Assembly (NCBI GenBank): GCA_025463215.1
Contig: JAOBWF010000085.1
Location: 1 to 64,000, forward strand
Origin: Acidobacteriota bacterium
Lineage (GTDB): Bacteria; Acidobacteriota; Vicinamibacteria; Vicinamibacterales; CAVVIG01
DNA: 64,000 nt
Direction: 5' to 3'
Shown here piece by piece: positions 27,331-42,300 of this stretch. Numbering within the stretch: position 1 is the first letter of the stretch; each line of letters starts with the position of its first letter. The notes beneath the pieces are model-generated. The model ran no database searches. It was not told the origin of the DNA and saw nothing but the letters and a program-made list of their open reading frames with translations. Made by a program: the position numbers and the translations under genes.

Positions 27331-30300
27331 ATGCGGCCTCTGGCGCGCCTGCGCTCGTTCCATTCGGCGATCGTTCTGGTCGCGGCGTTCGCCGTCGCGG
27401 TTTCGACGCCTGCGGCCGCCGCCGGGCAGGGGCCCGCCCGTTTCCTGGCGAAGGAGGACATCCTCCTGTACGGTCTGGGCCTCAAAGTCGAGCCCGCGCA
27501 GCAGACCGTGCCGAAGGACATCGCGACGATCGTCGGCACGTTCCTGCAGGCGCCGCAGCTGCCGGACAACCTGCCGGCATTCGCCGCCGACGCCGAAGTC
27601 GTCGCCACGCTGCGCGGCCCGAGCCTGCCGCAGCCGATCGAGCTGCACGTCAAGCCGAACTCGCCGTTCCACATCCCACCGCTCGGCGTCGCCGGCACCC
27701 ACACGCTCGACAACATCCGCCTGGTCAGCAACGGTGTCGTCCTGCTGCGCGGCATCCCGGAGAGCACGCGCATCGATGTCATCGACAAGCTGCTGGTGAC
27801 GCAGGTGACCGCGCGTGCGCTCAGCGCGCAGGAAATCCGCGAGAAGGGCATCGTCTTCGACAAGGCGAACTTCCAGGCGTACAACTTCGCCGCCGCCTTC
27901 GCGATCGAGGACCACCCGATCAACATCAACTTCACCGTGGTGCTGCCATCGGTGCTCGGCGCGGAGGACGTCGGCGTCAGCAAAGCGACGCTGGCGACGG
28001 TAGCGTCGGTGCCGTCGATCGCGAGCCTGAAGACGATCATCCCGGACACGTTGAAGCTGCAGACGCAGATTCCGAACCTGACCGTCGTCGGCTTCGCGCT
28101 GACGGTTCCCGAGCTGAGCGGCCAGAGTTTCAGCGTGCCGCCGATCCCTGGCGTGATTGTGATCCCGGGCGACATCGGCTTCCTCAACCAGTACTTCAGC
28201 GTCATGCTGATGGTGTCCAACGCGGCGCCCGGTGGATCGCACCTGGTCGTCACCGGTTTGCGGGCGACGATCGTGCTGCCGCCGGGGCGCGACGGCGTGG
28301 TCGGCACCCCGGACGATCCGCTGGCGATGGCCCGCGTCGGCACCGGCGAGAGCCCCCGCATTCAGCCGGTCGTGCAACTCGGCGCCGACGGCATCCGCGG
28401 CACGTCGGATGACGTCGACCAGCTGGCGCCGCAGGAGAGCGGCAACGCCGAGTACCTCGTCGAGGGGCGCCGGGAAGGCAGCCATGTCGTCGAGATGCAG
28501 ATTACCGGCACGCTGGAGGGGCTGCCGATCGGGCCGGTGACGGTGACCGGCCGCGCCGCCGGTTCGGTGCTCGTGCGCCACCCGAAGTTCACGCTGACCT
28601 TCACGCACCCCGAGGTCGTCAACGCCGGCGAGCCGTATTCGCTCGACGTCACCGTGACCAACACGTCCGAGGCGCCGGCGAACTTCGTGTCGGTGTCGCT
28701 GCACGGCCAGCACATCAGCGGCGCTACTCTGATCGGCGACGCGACCAAGGAGATCGAGAGCATCCCGCCCGGGGACTCGGCGACGATCGCGTTCGACCTG
28801 ATTTCGAAGCTGACCGGCAGGGTCACCGCGGCGACGCTCGACGCCGACGAGAATATCGGCGGCCGCTTCGAGTTGAAGACCTCCGTCGGCGAGCTCGGGG
28901 TGCCGTTATCGCCCGATTCGCTGGTCCTGCCGCCGGAAGCCAACGGCCTGCCGAAGCCGCTGCGCACCGCCGCGATCGGACTGCTGGGAAAGGCCTACGC
29001 GGTGGCGACCGCGCCGGCCGCCGCGCTGCCGCCGGACATCCGCCGGTTCTCCCGCCAGATCGTCATCGACGGCGCCGTGCAGGTCGCGGAGGCCGGCCTG
29101 CGGGTGACGCTGCACGAGCCGATCCCGGACTCGGCGCTGCAACTCGAAATGGATTTCGCTGGCAGCGACTACGCGCGCCTGCCTGCGTTCAATCCGAAGG
29201 CCGAGGATCTCGCGTTCGCGCAGAACGATCGGATCGGATTCGACGAGCTCCGCCGCAAGAGCGTGCGCGGTGATGCCTTCGCCGGCGCGGTGGCGGCGGT
29301 TCTCGCCGACAGCGTCGGTGCGCTCGGCGTTTCGGGATTCCATCGGCAGATGGCGGAGAAGATTGCCTATCGGCCCGGGCACGTGTCGGTGATCGCCGGC
29401 GGGGCCGGTCCGATGCCGTTCACACTGACGCTGCGCGACGGCGCGGGACGACTGCTCGGCGGAACGGACCCCGCCGGCAAGGTGCTGAAGCAGATTCCGT
29501 TCAGCGATCTGATGACCTTTTCGACCGGCGGCGCCGCGACCGCGGCGCTCGCCCTGGTCACGACGCCCGACCCCGGTGACTATCTGATCACGCTGGACCC
29601 GATCGCCGGCGCGGCCCCGGCCGCGATTACGCTGAGCGTCGTCGTGCCGGGCGCCGACGGCGTTACGCTGCGCCACATCGTGTTCGAGAACGTCGGCGTC
29701 GGATCGACACCGGCCGCGTCCTTCGCTGCCGGCGATCCGATCCGGTTCACCGTCCAGGTCGGCGGAGCCGACGCACCGTCGACCGCCCTTGCGGCGTCGA
29801 GCGACGCGCCGATCGTCGAGCCCCCGCCGGCCATCGTCAGCGTCGTTCAGCAGCCGTTTGCCGATGCGCTTAAATGCGACGCCGGCGAGAAATCCGGCGT
29901 GCCGGTCGGGCGCATCGTCGCCGTGCTGTTCAGCAAGGAAGTCACGCCCGACAGCGCCCAGGACAAGGCGAGGGCCGAAGACATCACCAACTACACCTTG
30001 GCCACCAATCGCGTGGTCGGCGCCGCCCTGCAGCCCGGCCGCCGCATCGTCTATCTCGCCCTGCGCGACCCTGTCGGCCCCTACGTGCCGGAGGATCTGA
30101 CGATCGCCGGTCTGTCGGACGTGCACGGACACGCGATGCCGGCGCAGACACTGCCGATCGAAACGACTGTCGACGCCGGCGGCGTGGTATCGGGCCGCGT
30201 CCTCAAAGCCGACGGCACGCCTGTGCCGAACGCCAACGTGCGGCTGTTCTACCTGCTGACGTGCGACATCCCGCACTGGGTGGGGATCAGCTCGAAGTGG

Positions 30301-33300
30301 GCCGACGCCGATGGGCGCTATTCGTGGAACCTCGTCGGCAACGTGCTGCCCGATCGGATTGTGGCCGTAGACGAGGAGACCGGCGAGTTCCGCGACGTGC
30401 GGTTCTCGCTTCAGCGGAGCGGACAGCGGTTGACCGTGGATATCGTCCTGCTCGGCCGCGGCACGCTGCAGGGGCGGACGCTGTCTGAAACCGGCGCGCC
30501 GCTGCGAGACTCGGCGGTGCGGGTCACCAGCCTCACCGACCAGAGCCAATACGCCGCGACCACCGACGCGGACGGACGGTTCTCGATTGCGCGGATTCCG
30601 GTGGGCAACATCCTGATTGAAGCGGTCAACGTCGCGGCGAAGGCGCGGACGTTCGTCAGCCAGGCGATTCCCACCGCGGGCTCGACCACCTTCGCCGAGT
30701 TCGTGCTGCTGACCGTCGAGACGACGCAGGTCACCCTGAAGACCGGCACGATCACCGGCACCACGCTCGCGGCCGACGGCGTCACCCCGATTACCGGCGT
30801 GCCGGTGATTGCCTGGTACCAGTCGAACAGCCAACCGCAGATTCTGTGCCCGCCCGGTCAGGGGGAGTGCGCCGTCGCCGTCGTCAACAGCGATCGGCTG
30901 ACTGGCGCGTATCGCCTCGACGGGGTGACCGCCGGCACCATCCGGCTGCAGACGTTCGATCAGGCCTCGCTGCAGCAGGGGGAAGCACGCGTCATCCTGC
31001 CGCTCGACGGCACCGCCGCCGCGAACATCCTGCTCAGCGGCGGTGTCGGCACGGTGCGCGGCTCCGTGCTCGACGCGCTCGGTCAACCGGTCGCCGGTGC
31101 GCGGGTCGGCGGCGGACTGAGCCTCGCCACGTCCGACGCGGCGGGGCGGTTCACGCTTGCCGACGTTCCGGTGGGTCATCGCGAGATCGTCGCGGTCAGC
31201 GATGCGCTCGGCGTGCAGGGGACGGTCGGCATCGACGTGCTGCTGGCCGGCGAAACGATTGGCGCGACGATCGTGCTGCCGTCGACGGCGAGCGTCGCCG
31301 GCACGGTGTTCGAAGCCGATCGGACCACGGCTGTCGCTGGTGTGGCCGTCTACCTGTTCGCGCGCGCCGGCAGCTCGATCAACGTCGTCGGCACCGCGGT
31401 GACTGACGCCGGCGGCCACTATCGACTCGACAACATTCCGGTCGGCGACTACCAGGCCTCCGCATTCCGCGCTGACTTCAGCGACGGCAACATCCGCGCG
31501 GTCCCGTTGAAGTTCTTCAGGCAGGTGGCCAGGGGCGACATCGTGTTCCGCGGCGGCGGCGGCCGCATCACCGGCGCCGCGCTCGACGCCGACGGCCACA
31601 CGCCGCTCAAGGCGGCCGTCAGCATCTCCGGCGACCAGCTGGTGATTGCCGGCGGCCGCGTCGGCGTCGAGTTCAAGTACGTCCAGAACTACAAGGTCAC
31701 CCAGACCGACTTCACCACCGGCCGGTATCAGTTCGGCGGGATTTGGGTCGGCAAGGCGACGATCAGCGCCGCCGGTCAGTTCAGCCCCGATCCGGTGTCG
31801 CTCGACGCGACCATTCCCGCGGCGAACGCCCTCGTCACGCTCGACATCCGCCTGAGGGCGACGAGCCGGCTCACCGGCACCGTCTACCTGCCGGACGGCG
31901 CGACGCCAGCCGGCCAGAACCTGATTGTGACCTTCAGATCAGACGAAGTGCGCGTCGTCTGCTCCGAGGGCTCGAGCGGCGAACCGCAGTGCACGTCGAT
32001 CCCGCAAGGCATCCAGCAGGAGAACGTCGTCACCGACGAGCACGGCGAGTTCGTGGTGCCGGTGGTCAATGCCGGCGTCTACACCGTATCGGTCGAGGAT
32101 CCGGTATCCGGGCAGATTGGCATCGCGCACGGCTCGGTGCGTGCCGCCGAAGAAGGGCACGTCACCGTGCGGCTTCTCGGGCGAGGCATCGTCACCGTGG
32201 TCGTCAGGGGCAGCGACGGCGTGACGCCGATCCCCGCCGCCAAGGTCGTGCTCGAGCAGACCGACTACCCGAAGACGGCCATGACCGTGATCACCGATGC
32301 CGCGGGCGCGACGGTGTTCAGCGGCGGCGATTCGCTGACGGAAGGATCGTTCACGGTGATCGCCACCGATCTACGCAACGGCTTTGCCGGGCGCGCATCG
32401 GGCAAGGTGACCCGCGACGGCGAACAGGTGACCGTCACCGTGTACCTGTACGACGCGTGGGGCACCGTGACCGGTCACGTGTTCCGTCCCGACGGCGTGA
32501 CGACCGTGCCGTTCTCCGACGTCGTCGTCAGCAATGCGGCGGGTGCGCTCGCCCTGGGCATTACTGACGCGACCGGCTCGTTCCTCGCCGACTTCATACC
32601 GATCGGTCCGGTCTTCATCGAGACATTCGAGGCGGCGACCGCCCGCGTCGGATCGGCCAGCGGCCGCGTCCAGTTCGCCCGGCAGACCGTGCCGGTCGAC
32701 GTGGTCGAGAGCGCGCTGGGAGTCGTGAAGGGGATCCTGCTGCAGAGCGGATCGCTGACGCCGCTGAAAGGCTGGGAGGTGTCGCTCAGCCAGGTGCTGC
32801 CGTCCGGCCGATCGCTGCCGACGCTGCGGACGACGACGAGCATCGACGGGTCGTTCTCGTTCCCTGGCGCGTCCGAGGGGCTGCTGTCGCTGCGGGCGGC
32901 GCGTGAAGGAATCAGCGGCACGGCATCGGCCCAGGTCCGCCTGACGCGCGAAGGGCAGGTCGTCGAGGTGCCGCTGCTCGTCACGCTGGCGACACCGTTG
33001 ACCGGCAGCGTGATTGGCAAGGTCTACAACGCCGATGGCACACCGGGAGCCGACACGCTGGTGCAGGTGTGCCAGGGCTTCGACTGCGGCCCGGCCAACG
33101 GCGTCACCGTCACCGCGGCAGCCGACGGCACGTTCGCCGTCGACAACCTGTCGCTCGGGCGGTTCCTGGTGCGCGCGCGATCGCAGGTGACGAGCAACAG
33201 CGGCACGGCGATCGGCGAGATCCGGTTCGATGGCGAAACCGCGGGCGTGACGGTTGCGCTCAAGGGGCTGTCGACGATTAGCGGCACGGTGCTCAACGGC

Positions 33301-36300
33301 GATGGCTCGGTCGCCGCGGGCGCGAGGCTCGAGTTGACCGGCGTGCCTTCGTCCGACTGCATCGGACCGTGCGTCCAGTTCGCGCTGCCCGATGGCTCGT
33401 TCCGATTCACCGGTGTGTCCGCCAGCAGCTTCTCGCTCGTCGCCACCGGCGCGGTGTCGGAATCGCGCGGAATTGCCGGCGATCGCCTGCTCCCGGGCGA
33501 AACCAAGGCTGTCGTCGTCCGCCTCGAGCCCTTCGGCCAGCTGGCGGGACGGGTGCTGCTGCCCGGCGGCGCGCCGGCTGCCAACATCGTCGCCGAGCTC
33601 GTGTTCGGGCTGCGGCACTTCTTCGCCCAGAGCGGCGCCGACGGCCGGTTCGCGTTCGCCGCGACGCCGCTCGGCGCCTACGCGCTGACGCTGCAGGATC
33701 CGATCGGCGAGGGGATCGTGTCGCGCACCGGTACGATTAGCGGCGCGACGGTGCTCGCCGACGCGGTCCTCGACACCGCGCCGCCGGCGGTGATCGGCGT
33801 CTCACCGGCGCCGGCAGCCGTCGGCGTGGCGCGCGCCGCGACTGTACAGATCACCTTCTCCGAGCCGATTGATCCGGGCACCGCGACGCAGGCGAACATC
33901 ACGGTCAGCGACGGCGTCCGCGCGATCGACGGCACGCTGCAGACCGGCAATGGCGACACCACCGTCACCTTCAGGCCGCTCGCCTTGCTGAAGGACGAGA
34001 CGCGCTTCACCGTGCGGGTCGCCGACATTCGCGATCGCGTCGGCAAGACGCTGACCGCTGCGTACGTCACCGCGTTCACCACCGTCGACATCACGCCGCC
34101 GCGCCCGCTCGCCCTCGATCCGGCCCCCTCGACCACCGGCGTCGCGGTCGACGCGGCGATCCGCGTCAAGTACTCCGAGGCGATCGATCCCGCACGGTTC
34201 CGCGTGCCGCCGATCGCGATCGCCGGCAGCGGCGGGGCGGTCGCCGGCCGCATCGACTATCTGTTCGGCAACACCACGGTCGTATTCACGCCGAATCGGC
34301 CGCTGGCCGACGGCGCGTCGTATCAGGTCCTCCGTGCCGCCGCCACCGACGCCGCCGGCAACGTCGAAGCGGCGCCGGCCGCGTACGCGTTCACGACGAC
34401 CGACCGCACGCCGCCCGCAATCGCCGCCCTGGCGGCACCGCCGTCGGTGATCGAGAACGGCCAGGCGATGGTCGTCGCCACCGTGGGCACGGCCAGCGAC
34501 ATCGCGGTGGTGGACTTCTACATCAACGGCGTGTTCGCGCTGGCGGCGCGGACGGCGCCGTTCACGCTGACCTTCCAGGCGATTCCGACGTACGGAAAGC
34601 CGGGCGACGTGATCAGGATTACGGCGCTGGCGACGGACACGTCCGGCAACCGCTCGACCGCACCGGCGGCGGCGACGATTGCGGTCACCGCCGATGCGCC
34701 GCCGGCGGTCGCAGTGACGGTGGTCACCCCGACCAATGCGCTGAGCGCCCATAACAACGACTTCGTCACTGTCACGGTTCACGCGAAGGACGATCTCGGC
34801 GTCGTCCAGGTCGGCTACAAGGCGCTCACCGGCAATCCGCTCGACGCCGGTACCCGGACCGCGGCGGCCGCTCTCGACCGCACCGCGTCGTTCTCCTTCC
34901 ATGTGCCTGCCGATGCCGCGCCGGGGTCGACCGTCCGCGTGCAGGCGTCGGCGTCCGACACCAAGGGGCAGATCGGCGAAGCGGTGCCCGTCGACATCCT
35001 GGTCCTCGATGCCATCGCGCCGACCGTGACGATTACCGGCGCGACGACCGGCACGATGGTCAACCCGGGGCAGCAGACCACGATCGCCGTCCTGGTGCGG
35101 GACTCCGGCGGTGTCGCGTCGATCACGTTGAACGTGACCGGCGTCGCGCAATTCACCCAGACGCGCAGCGTCGATCCGCCGCAGACGGCGGCGATCACGT
35201 CCTTCACGATCACCATACCGTCGACCGCCAAGACCGGCGATTCGATCTCGATCGTCGCCACCGCGGTCGACCGCGCGGGCAACATCGGCACGTCCGGCAA
35301 CGTCGTGATGCCGGTGGCGGACCGCACGCCGCCGACGGTCCATCTGCACACCGACAACTTCCTGACCGAGGTCGGCGCGGGCACGCCGCTGGTGATCGTC
35401 GCCGATGCCGACGACGATCTGGCGGTCGCCGTGATCGACCTGACGGTCAGCGGCGCGTTCACCCTCGCGCAGTCGCGGACGCCGGCGCAGGCCGTGGCCA
35501 ACGCGCACGAAGAGTTCCGGTTCGACGTGCCGGCCAGCGTGCCGGACGGCGCGACCATCACGCTGGTGGCGCGGGCGACGGATCACGCCGGCAATGTCAG
35601 TCCGCCGGCGACCCTGACGCTCACCGTCCGCTCCGCGCAGACCGTCGTGCTGCCTGGATCGGTGCTGCTCAAGGCGGGTGAATCCGCAATCGTGTCGGTC
35701 GACATCCCGGGTGGCGCACGCTCGCCGGTCCGCGTCGACTTCACGACCGACAACGCGGACGTCGCGACCGTCACCCCGTCGGTGCAGTTTGCCGCTGGCG
35801 AGATCTCGAAAACATTCGTCGTCACCGGCCAGGCGGGCGGCACCGTGCAGATTGGCGCGTCGCTGCGCGGCGTCCCCAGCGCGACGATGACCGTCGTCGT
35901 GCGGGGCGGCATCATTACCGGATTCGTCGTGGACGACCGACTGCGTCCGGTCGGCGGCGCCGACGTCATCGTGAGCGGCGGCGCGACGGTCGCGACGGTG
36001 TCGGCGGCGAACGGCAGCTACACCGTCGAAGGTATCAACGGCCCGGATGTGACGGTGCGAGCCACCGACCCGGCGACGCATCTGTACGGCTTCACCACCG
36101 GAACGATGAGCCGGTACCAGGGCTTCGCGGACATCAGCGTCGTCATGACGACGGCCGCGTCGATTTCCGGCACCGTCTTCGAAAGCGATGCGCAGACCCC
36201 CGCCGGCGGCGGCGTCCGCGTCGACATCTACGAATCGACCGACATGTCGGCGCCGCGGTCGACGGTGTTCACAGACGCTGCGGGCGCCTACACATTCCCG

Positions 36301-39300
36301 TTCGTCCAACTCGGACAGTACGTGCTCGACGCGACCGGCCACAACGGCGAGCGTGCGCGCGCGACGATCCAGCTCGAGGTCAGCGCCCAGCAGGCGACCG
36401 TGCCACTCAGCTTCCTCGGCCACGGCGTCGTCGTCGGCACGGTGATCGGCGGCCTCGGCCAGCCGGTCAACGCCGCCGCCGTCGAGTTCCACGCGTGGAG
36501 CGTCGTCGGCTCAGCCCCCGACGTGCTGGTGACGACCGACGGCACCGGGACGTTCCGGATCGAGGGCGTGCTGGTCGGGCAGTTCTGGCTGACCGCACGC
36601 GACGCGACCACCGGCCAGGCCGGCAGCATTTCAGGCGTCATGAACCGCGCCGGCGACACGGTCACCGCGAATGTGCATCTCGCGGCGTACGCGACGCTCG
36701 CCGGCACCGTCTATCGCGCCGATCGGACGACGACGGTCGCCGGCGCCACGGTGACCACGTCCACGTATCGCCGAACGACAACCGACGAGGCCGGGCGGTA
36801 TCAGTTCGATCTGCTGCCGCTCGGCGCGGTCAGCCTGCGGGTCGACGATGGCAGCGCGCGCGGCGTCGGCGTAGCGTCGACGACGATGACGACAGCCGGC
36901 GGCACACAGGCGCTCGACGTCGTGCTGTTCGCGCAGGGGTCGGTGGTCGTCACGGTGCTCGATGCCAGCGGCGTCATCGTGCCGAATGCGAACGTCTATC
37001 TGACCGTCTCGAACGGCGTCGTGACCGACGGCCTGTATGTCCGTGCCGGCGTCAACGGCGTCGCCGTCATCGACCACGTGCTGGCCGGCACGTTCGACAT
37101 CAGGGCGGACAACGGCGTCCTCAAGGGTTCCACCCTCAACCGGCATGTCGCGGCAGGCGAGGTCCAGCAGGTCACGGTCCGGTTGCAGCCGACCGGCGGC
37201 ATCGCCGGTATCGTCGCCGAGTCCGACGGCCTGACGCCCGCGAGCGGCGGCCATGTCGACATCCGATTCAGCGATTTCAACGTGCTGAGCACGCCGATCG
37301 CCGACGACGGCACCTATCACTTCGATCTGATGCCGCTCGACGCGTACGGCTACGAGCTCAACGTCTACGACGCCGCCGGCCGCTTCCGCGCCTTCGCGAA
37401 GGCTGTCCCCGTGACGCACAACGGCGTGGTCGTGACCAAGAACTTCACGTTCGTCGGGCTCGGCCAGGTGCGCGGGCAGGTGAAGTACGCGGCGACCGGC
37501 GGCACCGCGGCCGATTTCAGTGTCACTGTCCAGACGCGCAATCCGGACTTCACGGCGGCGCACTCCGCGGTCACCAATGCCGCGGGCTTCTACGAGATCA
37601 ACGACGTGCCGGTCGGGCCGTTCACCGCGAGCACCGGCAACCTCGCCCAGCAGTTGTGGGGCGAAGGCGACGGCGCGCTGGCGCACGGCGGCGACGTCGC
37701 CGAAATCAACATCCTGCTGCAGAACAACGCCATCGCCCTGCCGGCGACGCGCAGCGATGCGAACAACTTCTCTGTCGATGTCCAGCCGGACGGCACGCTC
37801 GGTTCGTCGATCGTGTTCAACGAAGCGCTGGCGCTCGACATCGTCGTCTCCGGCGCGCCGCATCGCTTCACCGGCGGTGAAGTGCCGACGGCCGAACAGA
37901 GCGGCCGGGAGATCGTCACACGGCAGAACGGCCTGGCAGGCCTCAACGTGACGCGGAAACTGTTCGTGCCGCTCACCGGCTATTTCGCGCGGGCGCTCGA
38001 CTTCTTCAGCAATCCGACCGCGGATCCGATCACGGTCGACGTCCAGCTGACGACGGAGCTGGCAAACGGGATGATCGTCCGCTCGACATCGAGCGGCGAC
38101 GTGGCGGTCAGTGTCGCAGATGCGGCGAATCCGGATCGGTGGGTCGCATTCGACGATTCACTCGACGGCGATCCCGCGCTCGTCGGCGGCCGTCCCGCCG
38201 CCGCGTTCGTATTCGACGGCGCCGGCGCCCGGACACGCGCCGCCACCGTGTCGGTTGCCGGCACGCCGTCGCGGCTGCAGCTCGGGTGGACCCAGATCGT
38301 GGTGCCGCCTGGCGGCGCCGTCGCCCTGCTGCATTTCGCCGTCCAGCAGACGTCGCGCTTCGCCACCGCGGCGTCGACCGATCGCCTGGTCCGGCTGGCG
38401 CCGGAAGCGCTCGAAGGCATGACGCCGGACGAGATCGCGGCCATCGTGAACTTCGCCGTACCGGCGGACGGCCACAGCATCGTCGCCGCCCTGCCCGCGC
38501 TCACCGGTTCGGTGAGCGGGCACGTGTTCGAGGCGGACGGGTCGACGCCGGCGCCGTTCACTCGGCTGACGTTCAAGAGCGGCGTTCCAGTGTTCGGCCG
38601 GACGCAACACGTGGGAGCCGACGCCATCGGCGCGTTCAGCTTCACGTCGGCGGCGGACGATGGCGCGTCGCATCCGATTCCCCTCGACACCTTCACGCTG
38701 GCCGCCCAGCACCCGCTGACGGGCGTGGCGAGTCCATCGATCGCGGGCGGCTTCGGCGTGGATGATGCCACGGCGCAACTGGACGTCGTCTTCAACAACA
38801 CCGCGATGGTCAGCGGAACCGTGCGCCGCCACAACGGAGTCGCGGTCACCACCGGCTTCGTGCGTGTCAGCCTCGTATTGAACGGACCGGTGATCGCATC
38901 CGCCGCGATCGGCAGCGACGCGCGGTATCGCGTCGCCGGCCTGCTGCCCGGCACCTACGTGCTGTCCGCGTCAATCGCGCAGCAGGGCTCCGCGCTCCTC
39001 GGCATCGGTTCGGTGACCGTCACCGCGGGCGCGGTTGCGACCGCCGATGTGACGATTGAGGCGACCGGCAGCATCGCCGGCACGCTCTCGACGGCGAACG
39101 GTACGCCGGTTCCCGGCGTCGTCGTCAATCTCGGCAACAGTGTCGGCAGCGTTTCGCGGGAAGCGCGCACCGATACCGGCGGCGTGTTCACGTTCAGTGA
39201 CGTGCCGGCCGGCGTGGTGTCGTTGAGCGTGACCGACCCGACAACCGGGCTCAGAATGTCGGCGCCGGCGACGGTCGTCGTGGACGCGGCGACGCCGGTC

Positions 39301-42300
39301 GCGCTCAAGTTCCCCGCCGTCGGCCGGCTCGAGGTGCAGGTGAACTTCCAGCGCGGCGTCGGCGCCGCAAGCGTGGCACTGCAGCTGCAGGAAGCGGTCC
39401 GCGGACCGGACTTCCGCGGCATTGGCGCCACCGATGCCGCCGGGCACAAGACAATGACCGGGCTGAGCGCCGGCACGTTCGTCGTGCGCGCCGCGCATCC
39501 GAATAACACGCGCATCGTCGTCACCGCTTCCGGCACGCTCACCGACGACGGCAGCGCAGTGCCGGTGGCAATCACGCTGCCCGCGGCAGGTACCGTGAGC
39601 GGCCTCGTGACCGATGCGCACGGCGCCGTCGCCGGCATCGCGGTGACGATCCGCAGCACGAACGCCGCCTTCGGCGGCTTCCAGACGGCAACGACCGATG
39701 CCGCCGGCGCTTATGTCATTGCCGGCGTCCCTGACGGCGGCTTCACGGCGACGGTCCAGGAGTTCGGTCGGCAACTGTTCGGCGAGGCGTCCGGCCGCGT
39801 GGACGCCGACGGCCAGAACGTTACCGTCAGCATTTCGCTGACCAACAACGCCGTGTCGCTGCCCGCCGACCGACACGACGCCAACGGGCTGCTCTACCAC
39901 ATTGAGCCGGATGGTCGCATCAGCCAGGCGACCAACGGCACGTTCGGTTACTACTGGATGACCGGCGCCGGCGCCTCGCGCCTCGAGATCGTGTCGAACG
40001 GGGTTGCGACCGCGTTTACCGGATCGAACGTCGGGACGGTCGAGCAGGACGGCCGCGAAATCGTGGTGCGCCAGGCGGGCATCGCGGGGTTGTCGGTCAC
40101 CCGCAAGGTGTTCGTGCCGCGGGCGGGCTACTTCGCGCGGTATGTCGAGCTGCTCACCAATCCGGGCACGACGCCGGTCACGGTCGACCTTCGCGTCAAC
40201 AACACGGTGATCGGTCTCTCCTCGGCGAGTCAGTCGATCAGCGGGACGTCGAGCGGTGACGCCACGCTGGACCTGACAGACGCCGCCAACCCCGATCGCT
40301 GGGTGACGTTCGACGATGTCGACCACGTCGATGCGTTCCGCTACGGGCGGCCGATGCCGACGGCGTTCGTGTTCGACGGGATGGGCGCGGCGCGCCGTGT
40401 CTCGTCGGCGACCACGACCGCAACCGTGGAACAATCGCTCGCCTATGTGTGGCGCGGCATCACCGTCCCGGCCGGACAAACGGTCGGGGTGATGCACTAC
40501 ATCGTGGAGCAGCCGACCGCTGCCGGCGCGACCGCGGCGGCGACGCGGCTGTCACTGGCGCCGCCCGAAGCGCTCGACGGCCTGTCGCCCGAAGAGCTCG
40601 CCGCGATTCAGAATTTCGCGCTGCCCGCCGATGGCGCGAGCACGCTCGACCCGTTGCCGTCGTTGACCGGCAGCGTTGCTGGCCGCGTGCTCGGCAGCGA
40701 CAAGGCCACGCCCATCCCGTACGCGCGCATGACGTTCACGAGTCAGCATCCGTTGTTCGGCCGCACGTGGCCGCTGCAGGCCGGTGAGGACGCGGCGTTT
40801 TCGATCAAGGGGCGCCTCGACGACAACGAACCGATGGCGGTGCCGGTCGCGCCGTTCACGCTGCACGCGTCCCACCCGCAGACCTACGTGGAGATCGACC
40901 AGCCGGGCGATTTCTCCGGCACGGTGACCGGCAATCTGGCCTTCGCGCTCGGTGAGGCTACCGCGAGCTCGTCGACGTACAGCGCCTACTACCCGCCGCA
41001 GAACGCGATCGACGACGATACCAACTCGTTCTGGTACACCGAAACGATCGAAGACGCGCACTGGTTCGACGTGAGCTTCCCCACGGACGTGACGGTGTCG
41101 AGCGTCACGATGCTGACGGACAACCTGCTGTCGGCGGACATCGACCTGCTCGACGCCGCCGGCGGCATCGTCGCGACCGTCGCCAGCGTCGACACGTCGA
41201 CGGGGACGACGACCGTCTCGATTGACGGCGAGGGTGTTCGCCGAGTGAGGGTGACCGATCCGTCGCACCGCAGCGGGATCAGGATCAGAGACCTCCGCAT
41301 CTTCGGCTCCGCGCCGGCATCGGCGGGCGCGGCGCGGCAGGACGTCGTCTTCAGTAACACGGGGACGCTGGTGGTGACGATTCACAAGTCCAGCGGCGCA
41401 CTGGCGGCCTACGGCGACGTCCAGGTCAACGGCGGCCCACCGCTCTACGTCGGCGTCAACGGATCGGTGACTGGCGGCGAAGGCCGCATGACCGGCCTGC
41501 CGACCGGTTCCTACTCGGTGGCGGCACAGGTCACCGCCAACGCCGCGTATTCCCTGAGGGGTTCCGCGACCGCCAGCGTCACCGCCGGGGCAACGTCGAC
41601 CGTGGACGTTACCCTCGAGCCGACCGGCACGGTCCGCGGGCGGGTGACGCGTGCGAACGGCGCGCCGTCGGCCGGGTCCTTCGTGCGCCTCGAACGCAGT
41701 TACCCGTTCTTTGCCGTTCAGAAACAGACCGACACCGACGGGCGCTACGTGTTCGAGGACGTCCCACTCAACTACTACACGCTGACCGCGTACGAGCCTG
41801 CGACCAATTACCGGACCTACGGGTATGCGTACCTGACGACGCCGAACCAGGTCTTCACGCAGGACTTCACGCTCATCGGTCTCGGCACCATCCGTCTGCA
41901 CGTGCAGTACGCGAATGGCGCGCCGGCTGCCGGTTCCTCGGTGCTCGTCAGTCCGGCGTGGAGCGAGTTCCTGGTGACCGCCGACATGAACGGCGATGCG
42001 ACCGCCGTGAATGTGGTCGAGGGAGCGTTCCGCGTGCGGGCGCGGCACCCGCTCAACGACAAGCTCGCGACCGAGATCAGCGGCGTCATCGCAGGCGATG
42101 GCGATTCGCAGCAATTCACGATCGTGTTGCCGCCGGCCGGCGCGATCACCGGCACCGTAACGCGGCCCGACGGCACGCCGGTTCAGTATCCCGACGTGAC
42201 CGTTGACGTTGCCGGAGTCCCGTGGGGGCCGGATTCGATCGACTTCAACGGCCAGTTCGGCTTCAACGCCTTGCCCGCGGGACAGCCGCTGACGGTTCGC

